This document shows positions 16,184 to 25,172 of a DNA stretch of 64,000 bases, in pieces (position 1 is the first letter of the stretch; every line of letters starts with the position of its first letter). The stretch lies in the NCBI RefSeq assembly GCF_030767025.1, contig NZ_JASITE010000003.1:515734-579733 (forward strand), read 5' to 3'. Under the pieces are notes generated by a model. The model worked only from the letters and a program-made list of their open reading frames with translations, was not told the origin of the DNA and made no database searches. This stretch comes from Nocardia sp. CC227C. GTDB taxonomy: Bacteria; Actinomycetota; Actinomycetes; Mycobacteriales; Mycobacteriaceae. The position numbers and the translations under genes were made by a program.

Positions 16184-19100
16184 TCAGACGTTGCGGCGGT
16201 ACTGGCCCCCCACGGTGAAGAAGGTGTCGGTGATCTGTTGCAGCGTGCACACCCGCGCGGCGTCCATCAATACCTCGAAGACATTGTCGTCACCGCGCGC
16301 CGCCGCCTCCAGCCGCGCCAGCGCGGTATGCGCCTCGTCGCGGTGGCTCCGGGTGAATTCGCGCACCCGGCGCAGCTGCGACTGCTTCTCCTCCTCCGTG
16401 CCGCGCGCCAGCTCGAGCACCCGGTGCTCGTCCGGCTGCGGATTGCGGAAGGTGTTGACGCCGATGAGGGGCAGGCTGCCGTCGTGTTTGCGCCGCTCGT
16501 ACAGCATGGATTCGTCCTGGATGCGGCCGCGCTGGTAGCCGGTCTCCATGGCGCCCAGCACGCCGCCGCGTTCGCTGATCCGCTCGAACTCCAGCAGCAC
16601 CGCCTCCTCCACGAGATCGGTGAGCTCGTCGATGACGAAGCTGCCCTGCAGCGGGTTCTCGTTCATGGCGAGACCCCATTCCCGGTTGATGATCAGCTGG
16701 ATCGCCAGGGCGCGCCGCACCGACTCCTGGGTGGGGGTGGTGACCGCCTCGTCGTAGGCATTGGTGTGCAGGCTGTTGCAGTTGTCGTAGACGGCGATGA
16801 GCGCCTGCAGGGTGGTGCGAATGTCGTTGAAGCTCATCTCCTGCGCGTGCAGCGACCGTCCGGAGGTCTGGACGTGGTACTTGAGCTTCTGTGAGCGCTC
16901 GTTGGCTCCGTACCGGTCCCGCATGGCGATCGCCCAGATGCGCCGTGCCACTCGGCCGATCACCGAGTACTCGGCGTCCATGCCATTGGAGAAGAAGAAC
17001 GACAGATTCGGCGCGAAGTCGTCGATATGCATGCCGCGCGCCAGATACGCCTCCACATAGGTGAATCCATTGGCGAGGGTGAATGCGAGCTGGCTGATCG
17101 GGTTCGCGCCCGCCTCGGCGATGTGATAGCCGGAGATGGACACCGAGTAGAAATTGCGAACCTTGTTGCGCACGAACCATTCCTGGATGTCGGCCATCAT
17201 GCGCAGACTGAACTCGGTGGAGAAGATGCAGGTGTTCTGGCCCTGATCCTCCTTGAGGATGTCGGCCTGCACGGTGCCGCGCACGGTGGCCAGCGTCTCG
17301 GCGCGCAGCCGCGCCGCCTCGTCGGCTGTGGGCTCGCGTCCCTCGGCGGCCGAGAATTCCGCCAGCGCCTGGTCGACGGCGGTATTGAGGAAGTAGGCGA
17401 GAATGGTCGGCGCGGGACCGTTGATGGTCATGGAGACCGAGGTGGTCGGCGCGTCCAGATCGAAGCCGTCGTAGAGCGCCTTCATATCGTCCAGCGTCGC
17501 GATGGAGACGCCCGAGGTGCCGACCTTGCCGTACACGTCGGGCCGCTCGGCCGGATCGTGGCCGTACAGCGTCACCGAATCGAAGGCGGTCGAAAGCCGT
17601 TTGGCCTCGGAATGTTCCGAGAGCACCTTGAATCGCCGATTGGTGCGGAAGGCGTCGCCCTCACCGGCGAACATGCGCGCCGGATCCTCCCCGTCGCGCT
17701 TGAACAGGAAGACGCCCGCGGTGAAGGGGAAGCGTCCCGGCAGATGCTCCGAGCGCAGGAAGCGCAGCAGCTCACCGTGATCGGTGTAGCGCGGCAGCGC
17801 CACCCGGGGAATCTTGTTGCCCGACAGGGTCTCCCGGGTGAGCACGGTCCGGATCTCCCGGTCCCGCACCCGCACGACCTGCTCGTCACCCCGGTACGAC
17901 TCCGCCACGGCGGGCCACTCGGCCAGCAGCGCGGCATGCTCCGGCGTGAGGTCGGCGCGGGCTCGCTCCAGCAGCGCGCCGACCGCGTCCGCCGGTGTCT
18001 CGCTGTCGGAATCCGCGCCGTCGGAGTCCGCGCCGTCGGAATGCTCGGCGTCGGCCAGCTCCCCGAGCACCGCCTCGAGCCGCTGCACCCGCCGCGCCGC
18101 CTCGGCCTGCCGGACCGTCTCGGCGTGGTAGTCGCGGACGCACTCGGCGATCTCCGCCAGATATCGCACCCGGGCGGGCGGAATGATCTGGGCGAAGCGG
18201 GTGGAGGCGCGAATGTCCACGCGGGGCAGCACACCCGGCTCCAGCGGCAGGCCCCGCTCGGCGAGCAGCCCGCCCAGATGCTGATAGAGCGCGGTGACCC
18301 CGTCGTCGTTGAAGGTGGCGGCGCTGGTGCCGAACACCGGCATGTCCTCCGGCGCGGCGTGGAACTCCTCGCGATTGCGCAGCAGCTGTCGCGAGACATC
18401 GCGCAGCGCGTCGGCGGCCCCGCGGCGCTCGAACTTGTTGATGGCCACCACATCCGCGAAATCGAGCATGTCGATCTTCTCGAGCTGGGAGGCCGCGCCG
18501 AATTCCGGTGTCATCACGTACAGCGACACATCGACGTGCTCGGCGATCTCCGCATCGCCCTGGCCGATCCCCGGCGTCTCCAGGACGACCAGGTCGTAAC
18601 CCGCTGCCTTGCAGGCGATCAGCATGTCGTCGATATTGGTGGGCAGTTCCCGTTCCCCACGCGTGGCCAGCGAACGGAAGTAGATGTGGTCCGCGTCGAG
18701 CGAGTTCATCCGAATGCGGTCCCCGAGCAGCGCGCCGCCGCCGCGCCGCCGCGTCGGGTCCACCGCCAGCACCGCCACCCGCAGCTTGTCCTGCTGGTCG
18801 CTGCGCAGGCGGCGGATCAATTCGTCGGTGAGGGAGGACTTTCCGGAGCCACCGGTACCGGTGATGCCGAGTACCGGCACCCGCCGGTCGGCCGCCGCGG
18901 CGCGCAGGGCCGCCCGGTCCGCCTCCGGCAGGGCATCCTGCTGCAGGCAGGTGAGCGCCCGCGCCAGCGCCGCCCGCTCCCCGGCGAGCACCCGCTCCAC
19001 CGGTACCGGCGACTCCGCCAGGTCCACATCGCAGACCTCGATGAGCTTGTTGATCATTCCCGGCAGGCCGAGCCGCTGCCCGTCCTCGGGCGAGAAGATG

Positions 19101-19450
19101 GTCACCCCGGCGGTCGCCAGCCGCGCGATCTCCTCGGGGACGATCACCCCGCCGCCCCCGCCGAAGATGCGCACGTGCCCGGCCCCGGCCTCGCGCAGCG
19201 CGGCGGCCAGGTACTCGAAGTACTCGACGTGCCCGCCCTGGTAGGAGCTGATGGCCACGCCCTGCGCGTCCTCGGTGAGCACCGCGTCCACGACCTCGCT
19301 AACCGCGCGGTTGTGCCCGAGGTGGACCACCTCCGCGCCCTGCGATTGCAGGATTCTGCGCATGATGTTGATGGCCGCGTCGTGGCCGTCGAACAGTGCC
19401 GCCGCGGTCACGAACCGCACCGGGTGGACCGGGACATGCAGGTCGGCCAT
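16184..19450 (-). CDS. icmF: Fused isobutyryl-CoA mutase IcmF (B12 domain, G-protein chaperone, mutase)
   Basis: 1088 residues in three parts. The N-terminal cobalamin domain has LFDGHDAAINIMRRIL and SSYQGGHVEYFEYL. The MeaB-like GTPase chaperone has GITGTGGSGKSSLTDELI near residue 195, LETPGIGQGDAEIAEHVD and the NKFERRG base-recognition motif. The C-terminal acyl-CoA mutase barrel has FYSVSISGYHIAEAGANP and NENPLQGSFVID. It interconverts n-butyryl-CoA and isobutyryl-CoA by an adenosylcobalamin radical. I chose ATG 19450 because GGAGG lies five bases upstream and MADLHVPVHPVRFVTA matches family N-termini; ATG 19474 has no such site. An acidic repeat interrupts the linker. Confidence 0.94.
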   Translation of the reverse strand: MADLHVPVHPVRFVTAAALFDGHDAAINIMRRILQSQGAEVVHLGHNRAVSEVVDAVLTEDAQGVAISSYQGGHVEYFEYLAAALREAGAGHVRIFGGGGGVIVPEEIARLATAGVTIFSPEDGQRLGLPGMINKLIEVCDVDLAESPVPVERVLAGERAALARALTCLQQDALPEADRAALRAAAADRRVPVLGITGTGGSGKSSLTDELIRRLRSDQQDKLRVAVLAVDPTRRRGGGALLGDRIRMNSLDADHIYFRSLATRGERELPTNIDDMLIACKAAGYDLVVLETPGIGQGDAEIAEHVDVSLYVMTPEFGAASQLEKIDMLDFADVVAINKFERRGAADALRDVSRQLLRNREEFHAAPEDMPVFGTSAATFNDDGVTALYQHLGGLLAERGLPLEPGVLPRVDIRASTRFAQIIPPARVRYLAEIAECVRDYHAETVRQAEAARRVQRLEAVLGELADAEHSDGADSDGADSDSETPADAVGALLERARADLTPEHAALLAEWPAVAESYRGDEQVVRVRDREIRTVLTRETLSGNKIPRVALPRYTDHGELLRFLRSEHLPGRFPFTAGVFLFKRDGEDPARMFAGEGDAFRTNRRFKVLSEHSEAKRLSTAFDSVTLYGHDPAERPDVYGKVGTSGVSIATLDDMKALYDGFDLDAPTTSVSMTINGPAPTILAYFLNTAVDQALAEFSAAEGREPTADEAARLRAETLATVRGTVQADILKEDQGQNTCIFSTEFSLRMMADIQEWFVRNKVRNFYSVSISGYHIAEAGANPISQLAFTLANGFTYVEAYLARGMHIDDFAPNLSFFFSNGMDAEYSVIGRVARRIWAIAMRDRYGANERSQKLKYHVQTSGRSLHAQEMSFNDIRTTLQALIAVYDNCNSLHTNAYDEAVTTPTQESVRRALAIQLIINREWGLAMNENPLQGSFVIDELTDLVEEAVLLEFERISERGGVLGAMETGYQRGRIQDESMLYERRKHDGSLPLIGVNTFRNPQPDEHRVLELARGTEEEKQSQLRRVREFTRSHRDEAHTALARLEAAARGDDNVFEVLMDAARVCTLQQITDTFFTVGGQYRRNV
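18006..18050 (-). repeat. 15-bp tandem repeat in the IcmF linker
   Basis: Three tandem 15-base units (18006-18020, 18021-18035, 18036-18050) are present; the first two differ at one position and the third is degenerate. They encode an SDGAD-type acidic repeat between the GTPase and mutase domains of IcmF, a surface linker that can tolerate length change. Confidence 0.7.
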
Positions 19451-19484
19451 CGCATCCTCCGCGGGGGATTCCATCGGTGTCCAG

Positions 19485-19590
19485 ATAGTAGGACGTCAAA
19501 CCAACTCTAGAGTGATCTGGCACACATTGCCAGAGCGGTGAGAATGGTCTTGTGAGCCATCCCACAGTCAATACTTGGATGTCCAACTAT
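19485..19590. promoter_or_regulatory. Divergent icmF/mmsA control region with inverted 13-bp sites
   Basis: ATAGTAGGACGTC (19485-19497) recurs on the opposite strand at 19578-19590 as ATAGTTGGACATC, 11 of 13 matching. The second site contains the palindrome TTGGA-TG-TCCAA, and each copy sits beside one of the divergent genes. TATAGG (19588-19593) could be the -10 for mmsA. A shared repressor is likely, but no regulator gene is adjacent. Confidence 0.45.
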
Positions 19591-19633
19591 AGGATCGCCA
19601 TGTACCGCATCGGCTACGACGAACAGGACTGGC

Positions 19634-21166
19634 ATGGTTCGCGAACTCACCCACTTCATCGGCGGGCAGCACGTCCCCGGCGCCTCCGGCAAATTCGGGG
19701 ACGTGTACGACCCGAGCACCGGGCAGGTGCAGGCCAAGGTGCCCCTGGCTACCACGGCCGAGGTGGAAGCCGTCATCGCGAACGCCGCCGCCGCGCAGCG
19801 GGAGTGGGCCGCGTTCAACCCGCAGAAGCGGGCGCGCGTGCTCATGAAGTTCCTGACCCTGGTGCAGGACGAGATGGACTCCCTCGCCGCGCTGCTGTCC
19901 TCCGAGCACGGCAAGACCATCGCCGACGCCAAGGGTGATATCCAGCGCGGCCTCGAGGTGATCGAATTCGCCACCGGCATCCCGCATCTGCTCAAGGGCG
20001 AGTACACCGAGAGCGCGGGCACCGGCATCGACGTGTACTCCATGCGCCAGCCGCTCGGCGTGGTCGCGGGCATCACCCCGTTCAACTTCCCGGCCATGAT
20101 TCCGCTGTGGAAGGCCGGACCGGCGTTGGCGTGCGGCAACGCCTTCGTGCTCAAGCCCTCCGAGCGCGATCCCTCGGTGCCGCTGCGGCTGGCCGAACTC
20201 TTCGTGCGGGCCGGCCTTCCCGCCGGGGTGTTCAACGTGGTCAACGGCGACAAGGAGGCCGTGGACGCACTGCTGCACGACGAGCGCGTCAAGGCCGTCG
20301 GCTTCGTGGGCTCCACCCCGATCGCGCAGTACATCTACGAGACCGCCACCGCCAACGGCAAGCGCGCCCAGTGCTTCGGCGGGGCCAAGAACCACGCCAT
20401 CGTCATGCCCGACGCCGACCTCGACGATGTGGCCGATCAGCTCATCGGCGCGGGCTACGGCTCCGCCGGTGAGCGCTGCATGGCCATCTCGGTCGCGGTG
20501 CCGGTCGGCGAGGAGACCGCGGACCGCCTGCGGGAGAAGCTGGTCGAGCGCATCGACAAGCTCAATGTGGGCCGCTCCGACGATCCGGGCGCGGACTTCG
20601 GCCCGCTGGTCGGCCGCGACGGCGTGGACCGGGTGAACGACTACGTGCGGATCGGCGTGGACGAGGGCGCGGAACTCGTCATCGACGGCCGCGGCCTGGT
20701 GGTCGAGGGCGCGGAGGACGGCTTCTTCGCCGGTGCCTCCCTGTTCGATCGGGTCACCCCCGAGATGCGGATCTACCGGGAGGAGATCTTCGGACCGGTC
20801 CTGACGATCGTGCGCGCCGCGGACTACGAGGAGGCGCTGCGCCTGCCCAACGAGCACGAATACGGCAATGGCGTCGCCATTTTCACCCGCGACGGCGATA
20901 CCGCCCGGGACTTCGCCGCGCGCGTGCAGGTCGGCATGGTCGGCATCAACGTGCCGATCCCGGTGCCGATCGCGTACCACACCTTCGGCGGCTGGAAGCG
21001 TTCCGGCTTCGGCGATCTCAACCAGCACGGCCCGGATTCGATCCGCTTCTACACCAAGACCAAGACGGTGACGCAGCGCTGGCCGTCGGGGCAGAAGGAG
21101 GCGGCATCCTCGGGCCGCTCCGCAAGCTCCGCGGCCAACGCCTTCGTCATCCCGACCATGGACTGA
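19634..21166 (+). CDS. mmsA: Methylmalonate-semialdehyde dehydrogenase (CoA-acylating)
   Basis: 510 residues, aldehyde dehydrogenase superfamily. GITPFNFPAMIPLWKAGPAL, FVGSTPIAQYIYETA and the catalytic Cys in GERCMAIS (replacing the usual FFNxGQxCxA pattern) are diagnostic of MmsA, as is IPVPIAYHTFGGWKRSGFGD. It converts methylmalonate semialdehyde to propionyl-CoA with NAD+ and CoA in valine breakdown. A Ser/Ala-rich tail of about 25 residues is added at the C-terminus. It is the first gene of a five-gene operon. Confidence 0.94.
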   Translation: MVRELTHFIGGQHVPGASGKFGDVYDPSTGQVQAKVPLATTAEVEAVIANAAAAQREWAAFNPQKRARVLMKFLTLVQDEMDSLAALLSSEHGKTIADAKGDIQRGLEVIEFATGIPHLLKGEYTESAGTGIDVYSMRQPLGVVAGITPFNFPAMIPLWKAGPALACGNAFVLKPSERDPSVPLRLAELFVRAGLPAGVFNVVNGDKEAVDALLHDERVKAVGFVGSTPIAQYIYETATANGKRAQCFGGAKNHAIVMPDADLDDVADQLIGAGYGSAGERCMAISVAVPVGEETADRLREKLVERIDKLNVGRSDDPGADFGPLVGRDGVDRVNDYVRIGVDEGAELVIDGRGLVVEGAEDGFFAGASLFDRVTPEMRIYREEIFGPVLTIVRAADYEEALRLPNEHEYGNGVAIFTRDGDTARDFAARVQVGMVGINVPIPVPIAYHTFGGWKRSGFGDLNQHGPDSIRFYTKTKTVTQRWPSGQKEAASSGRSASSAANAFVIPTMD

Positions 21167-21169
21167 GCC

Positions 21170-22309
21170 ATGTTCCTACTCGACGACGACGAGAAGGCGA
21201 TCACCGCGACCGCCAGATCCTTTGCCGACGAGCTGCTGGCACCCAACGCGCTGGAATGGGACGAGCGCAAGCACTTCCCGCTGGATGTGCTGCGCAAGGC
21301 CGGGTCGCTCGGCCTCGGCGGCATCTACGTCCGCGAGGACGTGGGCGGTTCGCAGCTGCGGCGGCTGGACGCCGTGCGCATCTTCGAACAGCTCTCCACC
21401 GGCTGCCCGGCCGTGGCCGCCTACATCTCCATCCACAATATGGCGGCCTGGATGATCGACAGCTTCGGCACCGAACAGCAGCGCCATCGCTGGCTGCCGG
21501 GGCTGACGTCGATGGATGCGCTGGCCAGCTACGCGCTCACCGAGCCGAGCGTCGGCTCCGACGCCGCGGCCCTGGGCACCAAGGCCGTGCGCGACGGTGA
21601 CGACTACCTGCTCACCGGCGTCAAGCAGTTCATCTCCGGCGCGGGCAGCACCGATGTGTACGTGCTCATGGCCCGCACCGGAACCGAAGGGGCGCGCGGG
21701 ATCTCGGCCTTCATCGTGCCCGCCGACACCCCAGGTCTGTCCTTCGGCGCGAACGAGAGGAAGATGGGCTGGAACGCCCAGCCCACCCGGCAGGTCATCC
21801 TGGACAATGCCCGGGTGCCCGCCGAGAACCTGCTCGGCGGCGAGGGCAACGGCTTCCGGATCGCCATGAACGGACTCAACGGCGGGCGGCTGAACATCGC
21901 CGCCTGCTCGCTCGGCGGTGCGCAGGCGGCCATGGACAAGACGGTGGCATATCTGGCGCAGCGCTCGGCTTTCGGGACACGGCTGCTGGACAATGCCGCG
22001 CTGCAATTCGAGCTCGCCGACATGCGCACCGCGCTGGAGGCGTCGCGCACCCTGCTCTGGCGGGCCGCGGCGGCCCTGGACGCCGACGCACCCGACAAGG
22101 TGGAGCTGTGCGCCATGGCGAAGCGGTTCACCACCGACGCCGGATTCGAGGTGGCCAACAAGGCGCTGCAATTGCACGGCGGCTACGGCTATCTGGCCGA
22201 ATACGGGGTCGAGAAGATCGTCCGCGATCTGCGGGTGCACCAGATTCTCGAAGGTACGAACGAAATCATGCGGGTGGTCGTCGCCCGCTCGGTGGTGGGG
22301 GCGGCGTGA
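21170..22309 (+). CDS. Acyl-CoA dehydrogenase, probably isobutyryl-CoA specific
   Basis: 379 residues. ALTEPSVGSDAAAL and VKQFISGAG are the flavin-binding acyl-CoA dehydrogenase signatures. RLNIAACSLGGAQAAMD and LQLHGGYGYLAEYGVEKIVRDLRVHQILEGTNEIMR form the C-terminal region, with the catalytic Glu in the EGTNEI segment. Context between mmsA and the 3-hydroxyisobutyryl-CoA hydrolase points to isobutyryl-CoA to methacrylyl-CoA, with electrons passed to ETF. It starts three bases after mmsA. Confidence 0.9.
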   Translation: MFLLDDDEKAITATARSFADELLAPNALEWDERKHFPLDVLRKAGSLGLGGIYVREDVGGSQLRRLDAVRIFEQLSTGCPAVAAYISIHNMAAWMIDSFGTEQQRHRWLPGLTSMDALASYALTEPSVGSDAAALGTKAVRDGDDYLLTGVKQFISGAGSTDVYVLMARTGTEGARGISAFIVPADTPGLSFGANERKMGWNAQPTRQVILDNARVPAENLLGGEGNGFRIAMNGLNGGRLNIAACSLGGAQAAMDKTVAYLAQRSAFGTRLLDNAALQFELADMRTALEASRTLLWRAAAALDADAPDKVELCAMAKRFTTDAGFEVANKALQLHGGYGYLAEYGVEKIVRDLRVHQILEGTNEIMRVVVARSVVGAA

Positions 22310-22320
22310 AAGGAAACAGC

Positions 22321-23400
22321 ATGGGCGAACCGGAAGTCCTGATCGAAAAGCGCGACGGGCTCGGCCTGATCACGCTCAACCGGCCCAAGGCCATCAACGC
22401 GCTGAATCATCCGATGGCGCTTGCCATTCTGGACGCGCTGCGCGCCTGGGCCGCCGACGACGAGGTGCGCACCGTGGTGCTCACCGGAGCGGGCGAGCGC
22501 GGGCTGTGCGCGGGCGGCGATATCGTCGCCATCCACCGGGACGCCGCCAACACGGTGGCACAGGGTGATACGGCGGCCGCGGACTCGCCGAGCGGCCGGT
22601 TCTGGCGCGACGAGTACATCCTGAACGCGCTCATCGGCCGCTACCCGAAGCCGTACGTGGCCGTGATGGACGGCATTGTCATGGGCGGCGGCGTCGGCCT
22701 GTCCGGGCACGCCAGCCATCGCATCGTGACCGAACGATCCAAGATCGGCATGCCGGAGACCGGCATCGGCTTCATCCCCGACGTGGGCGGCACCTACCTG
22801 CTGTCGCACGCGCCCGGCGAGATCGGCACCCATGTCGCCCTCACCACCGCGCGCATGCGTGCCGGAGACGCCATCGCGGCGGGTTTCGCCGACTACTTCG
22901 TGCCCTCGGATCAGCTTCCGGCACTGCTGGAAGCCCTGCGCGACAACGACGCCGACACCGCCATCGCCAAATTCGCCCAGGCCGCACCGGAATCCGAACT
23001 CCTCGCCCAGCGCGACTGGATCGACGCCTGCTACAGCGCCGACTCGGTGGAGGAGATCGTGGCGCGGCTGCGCGCCCACGACGCCCCCGAGGCCACCGAG
23101 GCAGCCCAGGAGGTGCTGACCAAATCGCCGGTGGCGCTGAAGGTCACGCTGCGCTCGCTGCGCAACGCGCGCGCCGCCGCGCATCTCGAGGAGGTGCTGA
23201 ACGAGGAGTACCGGGTGTCGGTGGCCGCGCTGAGCAGCCACGACCTGGTGGAGGGCATTCGCGCGCAGGTGGTGGACAAGGACCGCAATCCGCGGTGGAA
23301 CCCGGCCACCCTCGCCGATGTCACCGCGGCCGAAGTGGACGCGTATTTCGCCGAATTGGGCGACAAGGAACTGGGATTGACCGCACCGGAGGGCAAATGA
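22321..23400 (+). CDS. 3-hydroxyisobutyryl-CoA hydrolase (crotonase fold)
   Basis: 359 residues, longer than hydratases of the family. [29 protein letters not shown] and MDGIVMGGGVGLSGHASHRI provide the oxyanion hole. TERSKIGMPETGIGFIPDVGG carries the catalytic Glu/Asp pair typical of HIBCH. The C-terminal region with SPVALKVTLRSL is also of that group. It frees 3-hydroxyisobutyrate from CoA, preventing build-up of toxic methacrylyl-CoA. The start is ATG 22321 after AAAGGAA; it overlaps mmsB by four bases. Confidence 0.9.
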   Translation: MGEPEVLIEKRDGLGLITLNRPKAINALNHPMALAILDALRAWAADDEVRTVVLTGAGERGLCAGGDIVAIHRDAANTVAQGDTAAADSPSGRFWRDEYILNALIGRYPKPYVAVMDGIVMGGGVGLSGHASHRIVTERSKIGMPETGIGFIPDVGGTYLLSHAPGEIGTHVALTTARMRAGDAIAAGFADYFVPSDQLPALLEALRDNDADTAIAKFAQAAPESELLAQRDWIDACYSADSVEEIVARLRAHDAPEATEAAQEVLTKSPVALKVTLRSLRNARAAAHLEEVLNEEYRVSVAALSSHDLVEGIRAQVVDKDRNPRWNPATLADVTAAEVDAYFAELGDKELGLTAPEGK

Positions 23401-24299
23401 GCAAGTTGGTCGCATTCCTCGGACTGGGCCACATGGGTGGCCCGATGGCCGCGAACCTGGTGCGGGCCGGATACCAGGTGCTGGCCTACGATCCGGTGCC
23501 CGCCGCGCGGGAGCAGGCGCGCAGCGACGGCGCGCGAGTGTTCGACACCGCGAAACAGGCTGCCGCCGAGGCGGATTGCGTCATCACCATGCTGCCCAAC
23601 GGCCGCATCGTGCTGGACGTGTACGCCGAGGTGCTGCCCGCCGCCACACCGGGCACGCTGTTCATCGACTGCTCGACCATCGATGTCGCAGACGCCAAGG
23701 CGGCCTCGGAGCAGGCCGTGGCGGCGGGGCATCGGGCGCTCGACGCCCCGGTCTCCGGCGGCGTCGCGGGTGCCGCGGCGGGCACGCTCACCTTCATGGT
23801 GGGCGGCGAGGCGGCGGATTTCGCCGACGGACTGCCGCTGCTGGAGGTCATGGGTGGCAAGGTGGTGCACTGCGGCGGCGCGGGCGTCGGCCAGGCCGCC
23901 AAGATCTGCAACAACATGCTGCTGGGCATCTCCATGATCGGGCTGTCCGAGGCCATCGTGCTCGGCGAGAAGCTGGGGCTCACGCACGAGAAGTTCTTCG
24001 ATGTGGTGTCCACCGCGTCGGGGCAGTCGTGGGCGCTCACCTCGTACTGTCCGGTGCCCGGACCCGTGCCGACCAGCCCGGCCAACAACGACTACCGGCC
24101 CGGCTTCGCCACGGCGCTGATGAACAAGGATCTGGGCCTGGCGGCCAACGCGCTCCAGGCCAATGGCGTCGACGGACAGATCGGTCTGCTCGCCGCCGCC
24201 ATCTACGACCGCTTCAACCAGGACGAAGCGGGCAAGGACTTCTCGGCTATCGTCACCGATATCCGCAAGCGATCCGGAGGAGAAGACACGCGTGGTTGA
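23397..24299 (+). CDS. mmsB: 3-hydroxyisobutyrate dehydrogenase
   Basis: 300 residues. The N-terminal Rossmann motif is [15 protein letters not shown]. The substrate motif [22 protein letters not shown] and the catalytic Lys in [12 protein letters not shown] are those of beta-hydroxyacid dehydrogenases of the HIBADH type. DLGLAANAL is in the C-terminal helical domain. It oxidises 3-hydroxyisobutyrate to methylmalonate semialdehyde, feeding MmsA. ATGA overlap with the hydrolase and an 8-base overlap with the next gene show tight coupling. Confidence 0.93.
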   Translation: MSKLVAFLGLGHMGGPMAANLVRAGYQVLAYDPVPAAREQARSDGARVFDTAKQAAAEADCVITMLPNGRIVLDVYAEVLPAATPGTLFIDCSTIDVADAKAASEQAVAAGHRALDAPVSGGVAGAAAGTLTFMVGGEAADFADGLPLLEVMGGKVVHCGGAGVGQAAKICNNMLLGISMIGLSEAIVLGEKLGLTHEKFFDVVSTASGQSWALTSYCPVPGPVPTSPANNDYRPGFATALMNKDLGLAANALQANGVDGQIGLLAAAIYDRFNQDEAGKDFSAIVTDIRKRSGGEDTRG

Positions 24300-25068
24300 T
24301 TTCGAGACGATTCTGCTGGAGCGCAAGGGGCGGGTCGCGCTCATCACGCTCAACCGGCCGAAGGCCCTCAATGCGCTGAACTCGCAGGTCCTCGCCGATA
24401 TCTCCGCCGCCCTGGACCAGCTCGAGCACGATGACGAGATCGGCGCGGTCGTGCTCACCGGCTCGGAGCGGGCCTTCGCGGCGGGCGCGGATATCAAGGA
24501 GATGCAGAGCAAGTCCTATATGGACATGTTCCTCACCGACCACTTCGCGGGCTGGGACCGGCTCACCGCCTTCCGCAAGCCGATCGTCGCGGCGGTGGCG
24601 GGTTACGCCCTCGGCGGCGGCTGTGAGCTGGCCATGATGTGCGACCTGCTGATCGCCGCCGACACCGCCAAGTTCGGGCAGCCGGAGATCAAGCTGGGCG
24701 TCATCCCGGGCATGGGCGGCTCGCAGCGCCTCACCCGCGCCGTCGGCAAGGCCAAGGCCATGGACCTCATCCTCACCGGCCGCAATATGGACGCCGAGGA
24801 GGCCGAGCGGGCGGGCCTGGTCTCCCGCATCGTCCCGGCCGCCGAGCTGGTCTCCACCGCCCTCGAGGTGGCCGCGACCATCGCCTCGATGTCGCTGCCC
24901 TCGGTCATGATCGCCAAGGAGGCCGTGGACCGCTCCTTCGAGACCACCCTCGGCGAGGGACTGCGCTTCGAGCGCCGGGTGTTCCACTCGCTCTTCGCCA
25001 CCGAGGACCAGAAGGAAGGGATGACCGCCTTCGTCGAGAAGCGCGCCGCGAACTTCTCCCACAAGTGA
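24292..25068 (+). CDS. Enoyl-CoA hydratase (crotonase family)
   Basis: 258 residues, starting GTG 24292 inside the end of mms[29 protein letters not shown] and [14 protein letters not shown] provide the oxyanion hole. [19 protein letters not shown] contains the first catalytic Glu, with the second in the following helix, as in true hydratases (EchA8-like). It presumably hydrates methacrylyl-CoA to 3-hydroxyisobutyryl-CoA, the step missing between the dehydrogenase and the hydrolase, and may also serve fatty-acid oxidation. Confidence 0.9.
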   Translation: MVDFETILLERKGRVALITLNRPKALNALNSQVLADISAALDQLEHDDEIGAVVLTGSERAFAAGADIKEMQSKSYMDMFLTDHFAGWDRLTAFRKPIVAAVAGYALGGGCELAMMCDLLIAADTAKFGQPEIKLGVIPGMGGSQRLTRAVGKAKAMDLILTGRNMDAEEAERAGLVSRIVPAAELVSTALEVAATIASMSLPSVMIAKEAVDRSFETTLGEGLRFERRVFHSLFATEDQKEGMTAFVEKRAANFSHK

Positions 25069-25095
25069 GCGGAGCGCCTCCGGCTCGACTCGACA

Positions 25096-25132
25096 GCCTG
25101 TGTCCCGCCGTGAATCACGGCGGGACACAGGC
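25096..25132 (+). terminator. Strong hairpin after the valine operon
   Basis: A 17-bp perfect stem, with left arm from 25096 and right arm ending at 25132, around an AAT loop, 28 bases after the last stop. There is no U-tract. A second, smaller hairpin (CCCCGAC-AGT-GTCGGGG, 25147-25163) lies closer to the convergent gene, so both operons end here. Confidence 0.8.
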
Positions 25133-25172
25133 GTATCCGGCGCAGCCCCCGACAGTGTCGGGGCGGGGGCGC

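Noticed and set aside
19451..19633. Cobalamin riboswitch before icmF
   Set aside because: The divergent region is too short on the icmF side and lacks a B12-box-like sequence.
25147..25163. Second hairpin near the valine operon end as a separate regulatory site
   Set aside because: Position between two convergent stop codons makes it simply the terminator for the opposite gene.
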